Numbered from the stretch's first letter, positions 44,459 through 54,956 are shown. The stretch is 64,000 nt of DNA from JANMGV01 sp037440405 (GCA_037440405.1 JBBIUE010000010.1:1-64000), one strand, 5' to 3'. The notes: a model not told the origin generated them from the letters alone. Made by a program: numbers and translations.

Positions 44459-47113
44459 TCACATATTGCAGAGCATGACCGTTTCGAGCCAATCACGCCA
44501 TTGTCGGACCATTAAGTGGTCCATCATCGGATCAGCTAACGTTGGGATCGTGGCTTGAAGGTTCTTTCTCAACCAGGTCAATTTGGCATGAAATAATCCC
44601 GTTGGATCAACTTCAACAAGCAGTTGCAATGGATCGTTGAGATTCAGGCTTGGTAAGGACTTCTCAACATCGAGTCCGCCCAATCGATGCCAATTGAAGT
44701 TTCCTAGTCGTGTACTCTCGGCGAACTGAAGCCGAATCTGCTTGTGACCTTCCGCTTTCAGGCGAAGGGTGCGACTCGATTGGTAGGGAATCGCGGTACC
44801 ACGGGGAACAACGACACGAGGAACGGCCTTGGAACGTTCAGAGTCGAGCAAAACCAAGCCTATGTCGTATGCTGTGCTGACTTGTGCGTGAGGCAGGCTC
44901 ATGTCGACTGGCGGGATCAAGTGTTTCGCTTGAATGGCGGCTCCTCGGGCGATGTCCGATTTTTCCATCCGATGGATGGGAGTACTGGGCCCAACCACCT
45001 GCTTCACAGCGGTTTTTAATTGGGGCAAACCAAACATATCGCCGATCAACAGGACGCGGCTGATGTTCTTTGGCTCGATATCGGCCAGCTTCATGGCACG
45101 TTTCGGCATCGTGTTTAGGTCGTGGATGAGATCGCCTGCAATCTGAAGCAAGTCCTCTCGCGAGATCGGCATTCGGATTTCCTTTTGCCAAGCTTCGAAT
45201 CGCATATCAATTTTGGGAATGGATAGGAGTCGATCGATAGCGAGCTCCACGGTCCGTTGTAGGCGTGAAGCAACGACCAAATCCTTTCGCACGTCTTCTT
45301 TGAATTTGTCGACGAACATCATGGCAAGGTGCTCTGCCAAGCGATGCTGCCAACGAAGCTTTCCACGCTTCCAGTCGCCGGAAGTGCCCAAGCAAGTTAC
45401 TTCCGTTCCTTCCACGCGGAGAACAGCCGCCTCGCAACATGATCCATTCAACGTAATCGTGAGGATATGTTCCGTCGAATTCCTTCTGCGCGATTCGTTC
45501 CCGTTGAGAGTGGACTGCGTCTCCAAGAACGATAAAGCAGCGGCCAAAGGAGTATCGAGCAATTGCAACAGTTCGATGCCAGCGATTCGGCTGGCGGTAA
45601 CGATGCTCGCTCGATGAAGTTGATCATAGCAAGCAGGAACGGTCAGGACGGCGTGCGTGAGATTGCTGCGGTGCCTCCTCGCTCCATCGATAATGTAGCG
45701 AAGGACGCTGGCGGCCAACACTTCAGGCGGAACATTTCGCCCCGCAAAACTTCGATCGATGTACGGTAGTCCAAACCACCGCTGCAATCCATAGAACATT
45801 TGCCCCGGACGGCTGGCACGGTAGTTGTTCGCGGACTCGCCAATCGAGATTTGCTCACCGTCGCTCCACAGCATGTTTCGTAGATTGATGTTCGTTCCGT
45901 CGATGGGCAGCTCTAACAATTGCCGATTCGAGTCCAGATAGCTTGCTCGCGAATGGATCATTCCAAAGTCGATCCCAATCGCTGCAAGCTCCTTCGATGA
46001 AGTCGAATATGAGGAATTCCCGGAGGTTGTCCCTTCTGCTGTCGTTGCACTCGAACCGATCAAGGACTGAATACCGGGCAACTTGGCAGATCGCCGTGTT
46101 TCTCGCAAGCCGCATTCTTCGAGAGCTTCAATTATCTCCGTCGCGTCGGAAAATCGATCTTCTGTTTTCTTGGCCACCATGCGCTGAAAGATCGCATCCA
46201 GGCGCAAGTCGCAGTCGTTACGCAACTCATACAGCGCCGGTGGAGGAACTTGGCGATGCGACATGGCGATGTGCATGATCTCTCCGCTGAACATGGGATG
46301 CCCCGTCAGTAGATAGAAGAGCGTCACTCCCAAGCTGTAAATATCGGTTCGTTGATCGACTTGAGAAGGTCGGTCGATCTGCTCCGGGGACATGTATTCG
46401 ATGGTCCCCACCAGTTGCTTGCCGGTGGTTTCACGGCGCGAGCTTGACTCAATGTCAGCCAATCCGAAATCGAGAATCTTGAGGACTCCTCGATTGGTGA
46501 GCATCATGTTGCCTGGCTTGATGTCGCGATGAATGACCCCCATCGAATGCGCATAGTTGAGAGCACTAGCGGCTTGAACTAGAAAATCGACAGCCTCCGG
46601 CACAGAGAGTACACCCTGTGTCGCAACTCGACTGGAAAGGGAAATTCCATCGACGAACTCCATGACGAGGTAATGAATGCTCTCCGTGTAACCAGCATCG
46701 AAGGCAGTCACGATGTTGGGGTGCATCAGCTTCCCGATCGCTTGCACTTCCGTTTGAAATCGCTGAACGAAGGATGGATTGACAGACAACAGGTTCGGAA
46801 GAATCTTGATGGCAACGTCTCGCTGCATCGTTCGGTGCCGCGCTCGGAATACCTGTCCCATACCTCCTGCACCGATTTGTTCCTGAATTTCATATTCGCC
46901 GAGAAGCGAGGGCAATCCATGTCCGGGTTGAATCGAGTCCCCTTCGAGTACGAAGTCGGTTTCATCCGACGCAGCTCCGACCATCCCAGCCGCTTCCAAT
47001 TCAGGATGCAACAACAATCGCGTGGCCGCATCGGCAGGATGTACCCGCGGGCGATCGGAACCACTTGGCGCAGCTCCAGAGTCTTCTTGAGAGTTATCTC
47101 GCGATGAAGACAC
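44459..47113 (-). CDS. Ser/Thr protein kinase fused to a degenerate Hsp70 (DnaK-like) module
   Basis: 884 aa. Kinase domain at about 73-335: EQIGAGGMGQVFRARH, DVAIKIL, HRDIKPGNMMLTNRG, DFGLADIE and GTIEYMSPEQI. From about 377 an Hsp70 nucleotide-binding domain follows: AAIGIDFGMIHSRASYLD (DnaK GIDLGTTNS), LTVPACYDQLHRASIVTAS with AGIELLQLLDTPLAAALSF, and ISRVLLIGDMFGLPQLKTAV. The final 130 residues resemble the Hsp70 substrate-binding beta domain (VPRGTAIPYQSSRTLRLKAE, LLVEVDPTGLFHAKLTWL), with no helical lid. The phosphate loops differ from DnaK (Thr residues lost, no DLGGGT), so ATP use is doubtful. No TM helix. It may phosphorylate clients it binds; this is inference. Confidence 0.85.
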   Translation of the reverse strand: MSSSRDNSQEDSGAAPSGSDRPRVHPADAATRLLLHPELEAAGMVGAASDETDFVLEGDSIQPGHGLPSLLGEYEIQEQIGAGGMGQVFRARHRTMQRDVAIKILPNLLSVNPSFVQRFQTEVQAIGKLMHPNIVTAFDAGYTESIHYLVMEFVDGISLSSRVATQGVLSVPEAVDFLVQAASALNYAHSMGVIHRDIKPGNMMLTNRGVLKILDFGLADIESSSRRETTGKQLVGTIEYMSPEQIDRPSQVDQRTDIYSLGVTLFYLLTGHPMFSGEIMHIAMSHRQVPPPALYELRNDCDLRLDAIFQRMVAKKTEDRFSDATEIIEALEECGLRETRRSAKLPGIQSLIGSSATTAEGTTSGNSSYSTSSKELAAIGIDFGMIHSRASYLDSNRQLLELPIDGTNINLRNMLWSDGEQISIGESANNYRASRPGQMFYGLQRWFGLPYIDRSFAGRNVPPEVLAASVLRYIIDGARRHRSNLTHAVLTVPACYDQLHRASIVTASRIAGIELLQLLDTPLAAALSFLETQSTLNGNESRRRNSTEHILTITLNGSCCEAAVLRVEGTEVTCLGTSGDWKRGKLRWQHRLAEHLAMMFVDKFKEDVRKDLVVASRLQRTVELAIDRLLSIPKIDMRFEAWQKEIRMPISREDLLQIAGDLIHDLNTMPKRAMKLADIEPKNISRVLLIGDMFGLPQLKTAVKQVVGPSTPIHRMEKSDIARGAAIQAKHLIPPVDMSLPHAQVSTAYDIGLVLLDSERSKAVPRVVVPRGTAIPYQSSRTLRLKAEGHKQIRLQFAESTRLGNFNWHRLGGLDVEKSLPSLNLNDPLQLLVEVDPTGLFHAKLTWLRKNLQATIPTLADPMMDHLMVRQWRDWLETVMLCNM

Positions 47114-47371
47114 GAAATCAATTTCCTAGGAAACGAAGATTCATTGAAAGGCTAGGGGTTCAAACCACGCCGGCGAGCCCTCTCGACCTGCTCGAACACT
47201 GGTTTCGGACTGGGGTACTCATCTGTAACCGTGGCATGCGCTCTGAAATGTAGCACTTGGCGCACGAGAACCTGTCGAGATTAGGGAAATTCAACTTCCA
47301 TTATGGGAGGAGATCAGCATTTCTCGCAAACGTTGGTCAACAGGAAATGACGAATTTGACGAGTTTGTTGG

Positions 47372-48148
47372 CTATTTCGCTCTGCTGTTTTCGACAGCCC
47401 GAAAACGAGCTTTGAAAAGCCTCAGCAAGGTTAGGAAGGTCGTGTAGGCCTCTTTCCATGAGATTTTTGACTTTCCAAGCTTGCGCTCTTCGTAACTGAT
47501 CGGAACCTCCCGAATGATTCCGCCATGCTTGTGAACATGAAACAGAACTTCCTCTAAGAATCCGTAGCCCCGGCAATTCATCGCTTCAAAATACATCTCG
47601 GCCAAGAATTCCGATCGGTAGCAGCGGTAAGCACTGCTGAAATCGCGCAAGGGAATCCCCAGCAGCATTCGCGAAAGGATATTCACAGATTTACTGACCA
47701 GTTTTCGTCGCCAAGAACAACCGATCAGTTCTCCTCCTGCAACGTATCGTGAACCGATGACAAGATCAGCGGGGCGTCCTTCGACAAATCTCATGCCAAG
47801 CAGTCGACCAAGTTGAGTCGGGTGATGGCTCCAATCCGCATCCATATTCAATATCCACGGAAATTTGTAGTCGATTCCCCACTGCATCCCGCAGCGAATG
47901 GCCGACCCAAGCCCAAGCTTCTCGTTTCGCTGCAACAGCGATAACGGAAAGCTTGCGCGATGCTGTTCGACCCAATTACCGGTTCCATCCGGCGAACCAT
48001 CATCCACCACCAGAATATGGGCGGCAGGAACCTCCTCATGGATCGCTGGAATCAGTGTCGGCAGATTCTTTGCTTCATTGTATGTACACAGCAAGATGAG
48101 AATGCGATCCTCATTCGGACGGTGCTCAGGGTCGGCGTGCAGTAGCAT
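47372..48148 (-). CDS. Dolichol/polyprenol-phosphate sugar transferase (Dpm1-like GT2)
   Basis: 258 aa. GT2 fold with RILILLCTYNEAKNLPTLIP, ILVVDDGSPDGTGNWV, the DXD-like NMDADWSHHPTQL and GSRYVAGGELIG, and DFSSAYRCYRSEFLAEM. The last part (YEERKLGKSKISWKEAYTTF) is typical of polyprenol-phosphate mannose synthases. It loads a sugar on a lipid carrier at the cytoplasmic face for GT-C enzymes such as the one at 7496-8869. No C-terminal membrane domain, so it is peripheral. It is 36 bases downstream of the leuS gene on the same strand. Confidence 0.88.
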   Translation of the reverse strand: MLLHADPEHRPNEDRILILLCTYNEAKNLPTLIPAIHEEVPAAHILVVDDGSPDGTGNWVEQHRASFPLSLLQRNEKLGLGSAIRCGMQWGIDYKFPWILNMDADWSHHPTQLGRLLGMRFVEGRPADLVIGSRYVAGGELIGCSWRRKLVSKSVNILSRMLLGIPLRDFSSAYRCYRSEFLAEMYFEAMNCRGYGFLEEVLFHVHKHGGIIREVPISYEERKLGKSKISWKEAYTTFLTLLRLFKARFRAVENSRAK

Positions 48149-48184
48149 CGTTTACACTTCTCGAGAAATCAGCGAGGAGGAGTG

Positions 48185-51022
48185 TCATTTCACCACGAAG
48201 TTCACCATGCGACCAGGAACAACGATCGACTTTACGATTTGTTTATCCTTGAGAAGCTCGCTCGTTCTGGGGTCTTGCTTTGCAAGGTTCTCCAAATCGG
48301 TTGCGTTGCAGTCGGTCGCAACCAGGATTTTGCTCCTTAGCTTTCCGTTGATCTGGATGGGAATCTCAACTTGATCCGATTGGAGCAGTTCTTCATTGAA
48401 GATTGGCCATGGTTCGTAAGCCAAGGTTCGTGACTCTCCAAGAGCCTGCCACAATTCCTCGGCGATGTGCGGCGCCAACGGAGAGAGAAGGAGCACGAAC
48501 TGCTTCATGATCGATCGCGGACGCGAGTTGTCTTTGGTGAAATAGTTGACGAACTCCATCATTCGAGCGATGGCGGTGTTGAAACTCATCGACTCGATAT
48601 CGCGTGTCACCGCGGCGATGCAAGCGTGCAGGACTCGCAATTGCTCTCGTGTTGGGTCGATATCGACAATTTGTTCGACCAGCTCGTTGGTCTCGGTTCG
48701 TGTGTCGATGATCATGCGCCAGACCCGGTCTAGGAAGTTTCGCACGCCGCTGACGCCCGCCATACTCCACGGTTTGGTCGCCTCCAGCGGCCCCATGAAC
48801 ATCTCATACAGTCGCAGAGAATCGGCACCGTATTCTCGGACGATCGCGTCGGGATTGATGACATTCCCACGACTCTTGGACATTTTGTGAGCGCGACTTT
48901 CGACTCGGACGCTTGGATCGCTCGCCAACACGAAAATCTCGCCCTGCTTGGTGACCTCGCTATCCGAGACCTGAACGAGTGCCAACTCCTCTCCAGTCTT
49001 CAAGTGAACGATTTTTCCTTCGTCGTTTTTCGTTGCTTCCGAAACGCTCGCTCTCCTTCCATCTTTTGTTTGGTAGCAAGTGAATTCAATTTCGCCGAGA
49101 ATCATGCCCTGATTGACAAGCTTTTGGAACGGTTCAGGATGAGAAACGTGCCCTCGATCGAAGAGAACTTTATGCCAAAATCGAGCATAGAGAAGATGAA
49201 GCACCGCGTGCTCGGCACCTCCAACGTAGAGATCGACCGGCATCCAGGCTTTTTCAAGTTCCAGGTCAACAAAGCAACGATCGTTCCTTGGATCGATGAA
49301 CCGCAGATAGTACCAACACGATCCAGCCCATTGAGGCATGGTGTTGGTTTCTCGGCGATAACGAACTCCGTCCTTCTCGACGTATAGCCACGATGGGTCG
49401 GCTTTCGATAGGGGAGGTTCGGGACGTCCCACCGGTTTGAAATCTTCCAATTCTGCCAGATCGACCGGCAATTCTTCTGGTGCAACCGCCCGCATCAAGC
49501 CCGTAGGCTGACCATTCGCATCGAGTTCGTGCAGGATTGGAAAGGGCTCGCCCCAAAATCGTTGGCGGCTGAAGAGCCAATCTCGCAATTTGTAATTGAC
49601 CGCCGGAGCGCCTAATCCACACGCTGCCAGGTGTTCCGTGATTTTCTCTTTGAACTCTTGGGTGCCTAAGCCGTTGAACTGCTCGCTGTTGATGGCGGTT
49701 CCTAGCCCGGTGAAGCAGCACTTGCCAACGTGAAGTTCAGCGACATCAACACCCGCATCGTTCGGCGGAAGGACGACAGGAAGAATCGGCAGTTTGTATG
49801 CGATCGCGAACTCGAAGTCTCGTGTGTCGTGAGCAGGCACCGCCATAATGGCTCCCGTCCCGTAACTCGCCAAAACATAATCTGCAATCCAGATCGGAAT
49901 GGCTTTCCCATTGGCGGGATTTCGAGCGAAGCTGCCCGTAAATACTCCTGTTTTCTTCTTCTCCCCTTCGGTGCGCTCGCGATCGCTCTTTGCCGCCGCT
50001 TTAGCGCAATACTGTTCGACTTCTGGTCGCTGCGCATCCGTGGTCAGCTTCTTTGCCAAGCGGTGCTCGGGAGCAATGACCATGTACGTCGCCCCAAAGA
50101 GCGTATCAGGGCGCGTCGTATAAACCCGAAGCACATCGCTGTCTTCAACTTCAGGAAACCCTTGCTCCTTTCGATTTGCGAGCCATGCATCGGTTTGCTT
50201 CGCTGGGCCAATATAGAAATCGACATTGGCTCCCGAACTTCGCCCGATCCAATCCGCCTGAAGCTTCTTGATGCCGGCTGGCCAATCCAAACCATCCAAA
50301 TCTCGGAGCAACCGATCCGCATAAGCCGTGATGCGCAGCATCCATTGACGAAGTGGAATACGCTGCACCGGGTGCGAACCTCGTTCGCTTTTGCCGTCGA
50401 CGACTTCTTCATTGGCAAGGACGGTGCCGAGAGCCGGGCACCAGTTGACCAATGCGTCGGCCTGATACGCCAAGCGAAAGGAGTCCTGATACTTGCGAAT
50501 GGCAGCTTCACCTTGGACTCGAACGTGTTCCGGGATCGGAAGCTCCGCAATGGGGCGGCCTCGATCGGATCGTGGATCATACCAAGTATCGAATAGGACC
50601 AAAAAAATCCATTGCGTCCATCGAAAATACTCGCGATCCGTTGTGGCCAGGACTCGGTCCCAATCGTAGCTAAAGCCCAACATCTTTAACTGGCGAGTAA
50701 AATTCGCGATGTTCTCTTCGGTCTTGATCCGGGGAGGCGTGTTGGTTCGAATGGCGTGCTCTTCCGCCGGCAACCCAAAAGCATCAAAGCCCATCGGATG
50801 AAGAACGGTCTTGTCTCGCATCCGACAGTAACGAGCCATGATATCGGTGGCGGTGTAGCCCTCGGGGTGCCCCACATGCAAACCATCACCGCTCGGATAC
50901 GGAAACATGTCTAGGAAGTAACATTTCTCTCCGCTCGGTAACCTCGGCGTTTTGAATGTTGCGTTCTGTTCCCAGTAATGCTGCCACTTGGGTTCAATCT
51001 CGGCGGGGTTATAGCGGGGCAT
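48185..51022 (-). CDS. leuS: Leucyl-tRNA synthetase
   Basis: 945 aa from ATG 51022 (MPRYNPAEIEPKWQHYW). Class I synthetase: HIGH-type motif in FPYPSGDGLHVGHPEGYTA, KMSKS in AHKMSKSRGNVINPD, an editing domain between (YTTRPDTLFGATYMVIAPEH, AVPAHDTRDFEFA), and the anticodon-binding C-terminus ending VPGRMVNFVVK. It charges tRNA-Leu. Extra inserted segment (ETGKRASVSE-like region before KMSKS) fits the zinc-containing or leucine-specific insertion of LeuRS. Divergent from map. Confidence 0.97.
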   Translation of the reverse strand: MPRYNPAEIEPKWQHYWEQNATFKTPRLPSGEKCYFLDMFPYPSGDGLHVGHPEGYTATDIMARYCRMRDKTVLHPMGFDAFGLPAEEHAIRTNTPPRIKTEENIANFTRQLKMLGFSYDWDRVLATTDREYFRWTQWIFLVLFDTWYDPRSDRGRPIAELPIPEHVRVQGEAAIRKYQDSFRLAYQADALVNWCPALGTVLANEEVVDGKSERGSHPVQRIPLRQWMLRITAYADRLLRDLDGLDWPAGIKKLQADWIGRSSGANVDFYIGPAKQTDAWLANRKEQGFPEVEDSDVLRVYTTRPDTLFGATYMVIAPEHRLAKKLTTDAQRPEVEQYCAKAAAKSDRERTEGEKKKTGVFTGSFARNPANGKAIPIWIADYVLASYGTGAIMAVPAHDTRDFEFAIAYKLPILPVVLPPNDAGVDVAELHVGKCCFTGLGTAINSEQFNGLGTQEFKEKITEHLAACGLGAPAVNYKLRDWLFSRQRFWGEPFPILHELDANGQPTGLMRAVAPEELPVDLAELEDFKPVGRPEPPLSKADPSWLYVEKDGVRYRRETNTMPQWAGSCWYYLRFIDPRNDRCFVDLELEKAWMPVDLYVGGAEHAVLHLLYARFWHKVLFDRGHVSHPEPFQKLVNQGMILGEIEFTCYQTKDGRRASVSEATKNDEGKIVHLKTGEELALVQVSDSEVTKQGEIFVLASDPSVRVESRAHKMSKSRGNVINPDAIVREYGADSLRLYEMFMGPLEATKPWSMAGVSGVRNFLDRVWRMIIDTRTETNELVEQIVDIDPTREQLRVLHACIAAVTRDIESMSFNTAIARMMEFVNYFTKDNSRPRSIMKQFVLLLSPLAPHIAEELWQALGESRTLAYEPWPIFNEELLQSDQVEIPIQINGKLRSKILVATDCNATDLENLAKQDPRTSELLKDKQIVKSIVVPGRMVNFVVK

Positions 51023-51168
51023 GTTTCCTGTAGCTTTCAAACGAGTTTCCAGACGCTTGTCTTCAAAAGTGAAAGAATTTTAGGGAAATGAAGGGAATTC
51101 ATCAAACGGTGACGCGCCAATCTGGTCCCGATGTGGGAAACGTCACAAACTGTCCTTTGAAATTGTCT

Positions 51169-51196
51169 TTGACTTGACATGCGAGAAGGCTAAACT
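51169..51196 (+). promoter_or_regulatory. Putative sigma70-type promoter upstream of map
   Basis: TTGACT (51169-51174) and TAAACT (51191-51196), 16 bases apart, about 110 bases before map, in the leuS-map divergent region. The match to the consensus is fair. Confidence 0.4.
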
Positions 51197-51308
51197 GTAG
51201 CCGACCGAATGTTATCCGAAACTCGCGAAAGAATTTAAGCGATCCAAATTCGCGTCAGAGTTTCAGTGCGGTGACTTCAAATCTTGGACCTATCCTTGGC
51301 GATCTAAT

Positions 51309-52106
51309 ATGCTTCAACCGATTCGTGAACTCCAACTTTCTGCGACGCAGCGCGATGCCATGAGAGCTGCTGGGCAATTCAATGCCGAACTGATGGATCA
51401 TGTTCGGGGGTTCATTCGACCAGGAATCACGACTGGGGAAATCGATCGGATCGTACACGATTACACAACCACAGCCGGACACACTCCCGCAACGCTGGGT
51501 TATTTAGGGTTTCCGAAGAGCTGCTGCACGAGCGTCAATGAAGTTATCTGCCACGGCATTCCGGGGGAGTATAAGCTCAAGAACGGCGACATTGTCAACG
51601 TCGATCTCACGACGATCGTCAAAGGATGGCACGGCGACCAGTCGGAGACCTTTATTGTCGGCGAACCCAGCGATACTGCTCGTGCGGTCGTTCAATGTGC
51701 GTTTGACTGTTTGTATGCGGCCATTCGCGCTCTCAAACCCGGCTGCCCGATCAGTGTGATCGGCGAAACCGTGGTGGGAATTGCCAGCAAGCGTGGATTC
51801 AGTGTTGTCCGAGAGTACGTAGGGCATGGACTTGGGCGACGATTTCACCAGGACCCAACGATTCCACATTGGCCCGATCAGCGTTCTCGCCGCGAACACC
51901 TCATTCCCGGTTTGTGCTTCACGGTGGAACCGATGATCAACGTCGGAACGCGTTTTACCGCGTTGGATCAACGCGATCATTGGACCGTCCGGACTCGCGA
52001 TGGAAAACTATCCGCACAGTTCGAGCATACCGTTCTGATGACGGAAGATGGACCAGAAATCTTGACGCTGACCCACAAAGGCCCCCAAGAAGGCCACAAA
52101 TTCTAG
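51309..52106 (+). CDS. map: Methionine aminopeptidase, type I
   Basis: 265 aa. It removes the initiator methionine. The metal ligands are in order: DIVNVDLTTIVKGWHGDQSE (two Asp), EYVGHGLGRRFHQDP (His), CFTVEPMINVG (Glu) and SAQFEHTVLMTEDGPEILTL (Glu). The short N-terminus lacks a zinc finger. Single gene divergent from leuS. Confidence 0.95.
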   Translation: MLQPIRELQLSATQRDAMRAAGQFNAELMDHVRGFIRPGITTGEIDRIVHDYTTTAGHTPATLGYLGFPKSCCTSVNEVICHGIPGEYKLKNGDIVNVDLTTIVKGWHGDQSETFIVGEPSDTARAVVQCAFDCLYAAIRALKPGCPISVIGETVVGIASKRGFSVVREYVGHGLGRRFHQDPTIPHWPDQRSRREHLIPGLCFTVEPMINVGTRFTALDQRDHWTVRTRDGKLSAQFEHTVLMTEDGPEILTLTHKGPQEGHKF

Positions 52107-52313
52107 TTTCTGCATCGCGCGTTCCGGCTCGCGGATTCCGGTGCGGATCGCTTTGTCCGGATGACCATCGAAACACTGCGTTTTGTTTTTTGCAGTCCAT
52201 TCGATATCGATCTTCGAGTTGGGCCGGTTCATGGCACCGTCGCCCTAGCCACCAAGCCGTAGCCACCCAGTGACTTGGTTCCTCGTGGAATTGTAGATAG
52301 CACGGAGTCATTT

Positions 52314-54881
52314 CTAGCGTGGTTCCCAGACTCTCATTTCCGTTATTCCGGACTTCGCGTCGCTGCGATGTCGGAAGATGACTCGCAATTTATTCGTTTT
52401 TATCTCTGCGAAGTTGATTTCGTTCATTTCTCCTCCTGTGGGTTCTTGCGGGCGGCGAAACGTTTCACTGACTGCCACCCACGTGCTCCCATCCCAACTC
52501 TCGATGCGATAGGAATGCGGCGCCTTAACTCCGCCGTGATCGTCGTAGATGCCAAGTTCGACTCGATCAATCGTTTTCGACTCTCCGAAATCGACCTCCA
52601 ACCAATCCTCATCATGAGGAGATTCATAACTCGTCCAACGATTCCGTGCATGTGGCGTAAAGCCAACTCGCCCGTCAATCGCTTCATCGACCGTGTCGTA
52701 CCTGGATGTAAAAGAAGCGCTGGCCTTGGGATAGTCTTCGCCTTTCCGTCGCAAGGCTACATTTCCAGTTTCTGCATTCAGTGGTGCGAACGGTTGGTCT
52801 GCGGGCCCCCAACATTCGATTTCGGTCAGACCAACCGCAGAATGAGGTTGCGACATGATCTCCAGCCGAATTTTAGATACTTGCTGAATGGGAAAGCCAT
52901 GGCGATTCGCTTTTCGAGCTACCGGGATGGAGGTTGTCACCTCCTTCCAGCCTTCGGCTCCACCGAGAAGTAGTCGAACCGATTGAGGAGTCCGGACCGA
53001 GCTATGACCTTCGTCGTCCAGCCAATACAGGCGCACTTCATCAATCTTGACGTCGCAACCGAACTCGAGGTCGACGGTGATTGGGGCCGCTTGGTTCTCG
53101 GCGGTCCAGCGATTCGGAGGGTGAATGTGGTACCAATAATTGCCGTCGTTGAGCTTCTCGACTCTGGACTCGGAAGCCGTTGAGGAGGCAATCACTCGCG
53201 GAAATTCAGTCAGTTGGTTATTGACCGCGAAGTTTGCTCGTCGAACTTTGGACGATGCATCCATGGTGACGGGCGGCAGATCGACTTCGATTTTCTCGAT
53301 CTTCGGACTCGATGCCGCCAGCGTTCCGTCGATGAATACTTGTAATCCATTTCCTTTGCCATACTTGGTGCCATCCCGATCCCAAACGATGGAAATGGCG
53401 TGATGCTGATACACCAAATTGTCGAGAGCGAAATAGTCCCAATCGGTGGGCACGAGGGGGGCGATCTTCCATCGATTCGAGGAAGAGGTCTGCACTCCAA
53501 CTAAACCGGTGATGACGAGGTCAATGAAACCCGAGTGAAAGTAATGTTCGCTGTGGTTATAGTTGTCGTGCCCTTCCCAGGAACCGGTATCGGGATGGCA
53601 TGCTTCTGCAATGTAAGGACGGTCTCCCTTGCGGTGCGTGTTCGCGAAGACCTGGAGCAGCTTGACGTAATCCTCGACCGACACATAGTCTTGCTGATAA
53701 TGCTGAAGCAGATTCGCCATCGCCTTCAATGTCTGGGTTGTGGCGTACGGCCAAGACTGCCCGCTCCACCAACAGCAACTTGGCGAAAGAAGGAACATCG
53801 GGTCATGACGTTCGACCGTGGTCGGCCCGTATTCCGCAAAAAAATAGTCGCTGTCCATCAAGTACTTCCAAGCCTCTTCATAACCTGGATCCGGCAGATT
53901 GAACTGCCAGGGAACGTAACCGATGAGTTCGCGACCGTGCTGGCTGCCCGCGAATTGGCCAGTCTGGTGAGTGAACGATCCAGCTTGAATGTTGAAACCG
54001 TCGCGCTGCTCATCGCGCAAGTATCGCTGCATGAAAAAGGTCCGATCGGGATCCCAAAGCAACTTTTGAAGCGAATCCTTGATAGTCGACGCTTTGCGTT
54101 GAAACTCTGCGGCGAGCTCGGGTTTTCCCCCGAGTCTCGCCATTTCCGCGATGGCACGGGCATCGGCCCATAAGTAGCTGTTGAGAGTCGGGCGCAGTCC
54201 AGGCGCACCGCGAACAAGGTCCGCCGTCTGCCGACTGTTGATGTTGTATTCCATGCCGTCGTCGTGTCCTGTTTGCCAAAACAAACCGGACTCCGGCACC
54301 CAGTGCCGATCTTCCCACCCCTCATAGTTTTTCACGATGTCGGGCAATATATCAGCGATTGCCGCATGGTCCGGGTGAACATGATGAAGGGCCCAAATAC
54401 CGTCCGCTAGCCAGCAACTGTAGTTTCGAGGTTGTGCCCCTTCGGTGCGAAACCAATAACGAGCGAAATCCAACCCGACTTCGGGGGATCGCAGCCACCT
54501 TGCCTCGTAGAGTTGGTGGCCAGCAGGACAACTGATCGCTCCATAAGTACCCGACCAAAACGGTCGATCAATGAATTCGGTGAACGTGTAGCCATCCCTT
54601 GGCGAGCCATATGTCAAGTGCTTCGTCAGGAGTTCCCATCGATAGTAGAACGTCGTTTTAAGCTTTGCGTCGGGACAATCAAAGAAGGGAACGTTGTTCC
54701 TGTACCAATCGAAATCGCGATTATCCCAGAACGATTGTGCTGCCAACTCACTTTCTGGATTGAGGACGACAAAGGTTTGGGGCACGACCGAGTCGACTAA
54801 CGGCTCGTCATTCTGCGCAAAAGCTCTTATCCCCAAAATCAAAACCATCGCGGTTAGCCAGCGATGTGTCGAGGCATTCAC
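52314..54881 (-). CDS. Secreted (alpha/alpha)6 glycoside hydrolase with two C-terminal F5/8-type domains
   Basis: 855 aa. Signal peptide WLTAMVLILGIRAFAQ. The main domain resembles MGH1/GH63-like glycosidases: TFYYRWELLTKHLTYGSPRD, RPFWSGTYGAISCPAGHQLY, NYSCWLADGIWALHHVHPDH, FWQTGHDDGMEYNINSR and LLSPSCCWWSGQSWPYATTQ. Two F5/8 type C (CBM32-like) modules follow, at about 560-700 and 720-855 (IDEVRLYWLDDEGH, IEMECWGP-like end; then WLEVDFGESKTIDRVELGIY). Probably periplasmic or secreted carbohydrate degradation; substrate unknown. Not adjacent to transport or regulatory genes. Confidence 0.75.
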   Translation of the reverse strand: MNASTHRWLTAMVLILGIRAFAQNDEPLVDSVVPQTFVVLNPESELAAQSFWDNRDFDWYRNNVPFFDCPDAKLKTTFYYRWELLTKHLTYGSPRDGYTFTEFIDRPFWSGTYGAISCPAGHQLYEARWLRSPEVGLDFARYWFRTEGAQPRNYSCWLADGIWALHHVHPDHAAIADILPDIVKNYEGWEDRHWVPESGLFWQTGHDDGMEYNINSRQTADLVRGAPGLRPTLNSYLWADARAIAEMARLGGKPELAAEFQRKASTIKDSLQKLLWDPDRTFFMQRYLRDEQRDGFNIQAGSFTHQTGQFAGSQHGRELIGYVPWQFNLPDPGYEEAWKYLMDSDYFFAEYGPTTVERHDPMFLLSPSCCWWSGQSWPYATTQTLKAMANLLQHYQQDYVSVEDYVKLLQVFANTHRKGDRPYIAEACHPDTGSWEGHDNYNHSEHYFHSGFIDLVITGLVGVQTSSSNRWKIAPLVPTDWDYFALDNLVYQHHAISIVWDRDGTKYGKGNGLQVFIDGTLAASSPKIEKIEVDLPPVTMDASSKVRRANFAVNNQLTEFPRVIASSTASESRVEKLNDGNYWYHIHPPNRWTAENQAAPITVDLEFGCDVKIDEVRLYWLDDEGHSSVRTPQSVRLLLGGAEGWKEVTTSIPVARKANRHGFPIQQVSKIRLEIMSQPHSAVGLTEIECWGPADQPFAPLNAETGNVALRRKGEDYPKASASFTSRYDTVDEAIDGRVGFTPHARNRWTSYESPHDEDWLEVDFGESKTIDRVELGIYDDHGGVKAPHSYRIESWDGSTWVAVSETFRRPQEPTGGEMNEINFAEIKTNKLRVIFRHRSDAKSGITEMRVWEPR

Positions 54882-54956
54882 TGATAAGTAACCTCTATGG
54901 AGTCGTGATCAGTCAAGGAGTTCAACGATGAATCGATCATGCATCTCGAAATTTGG

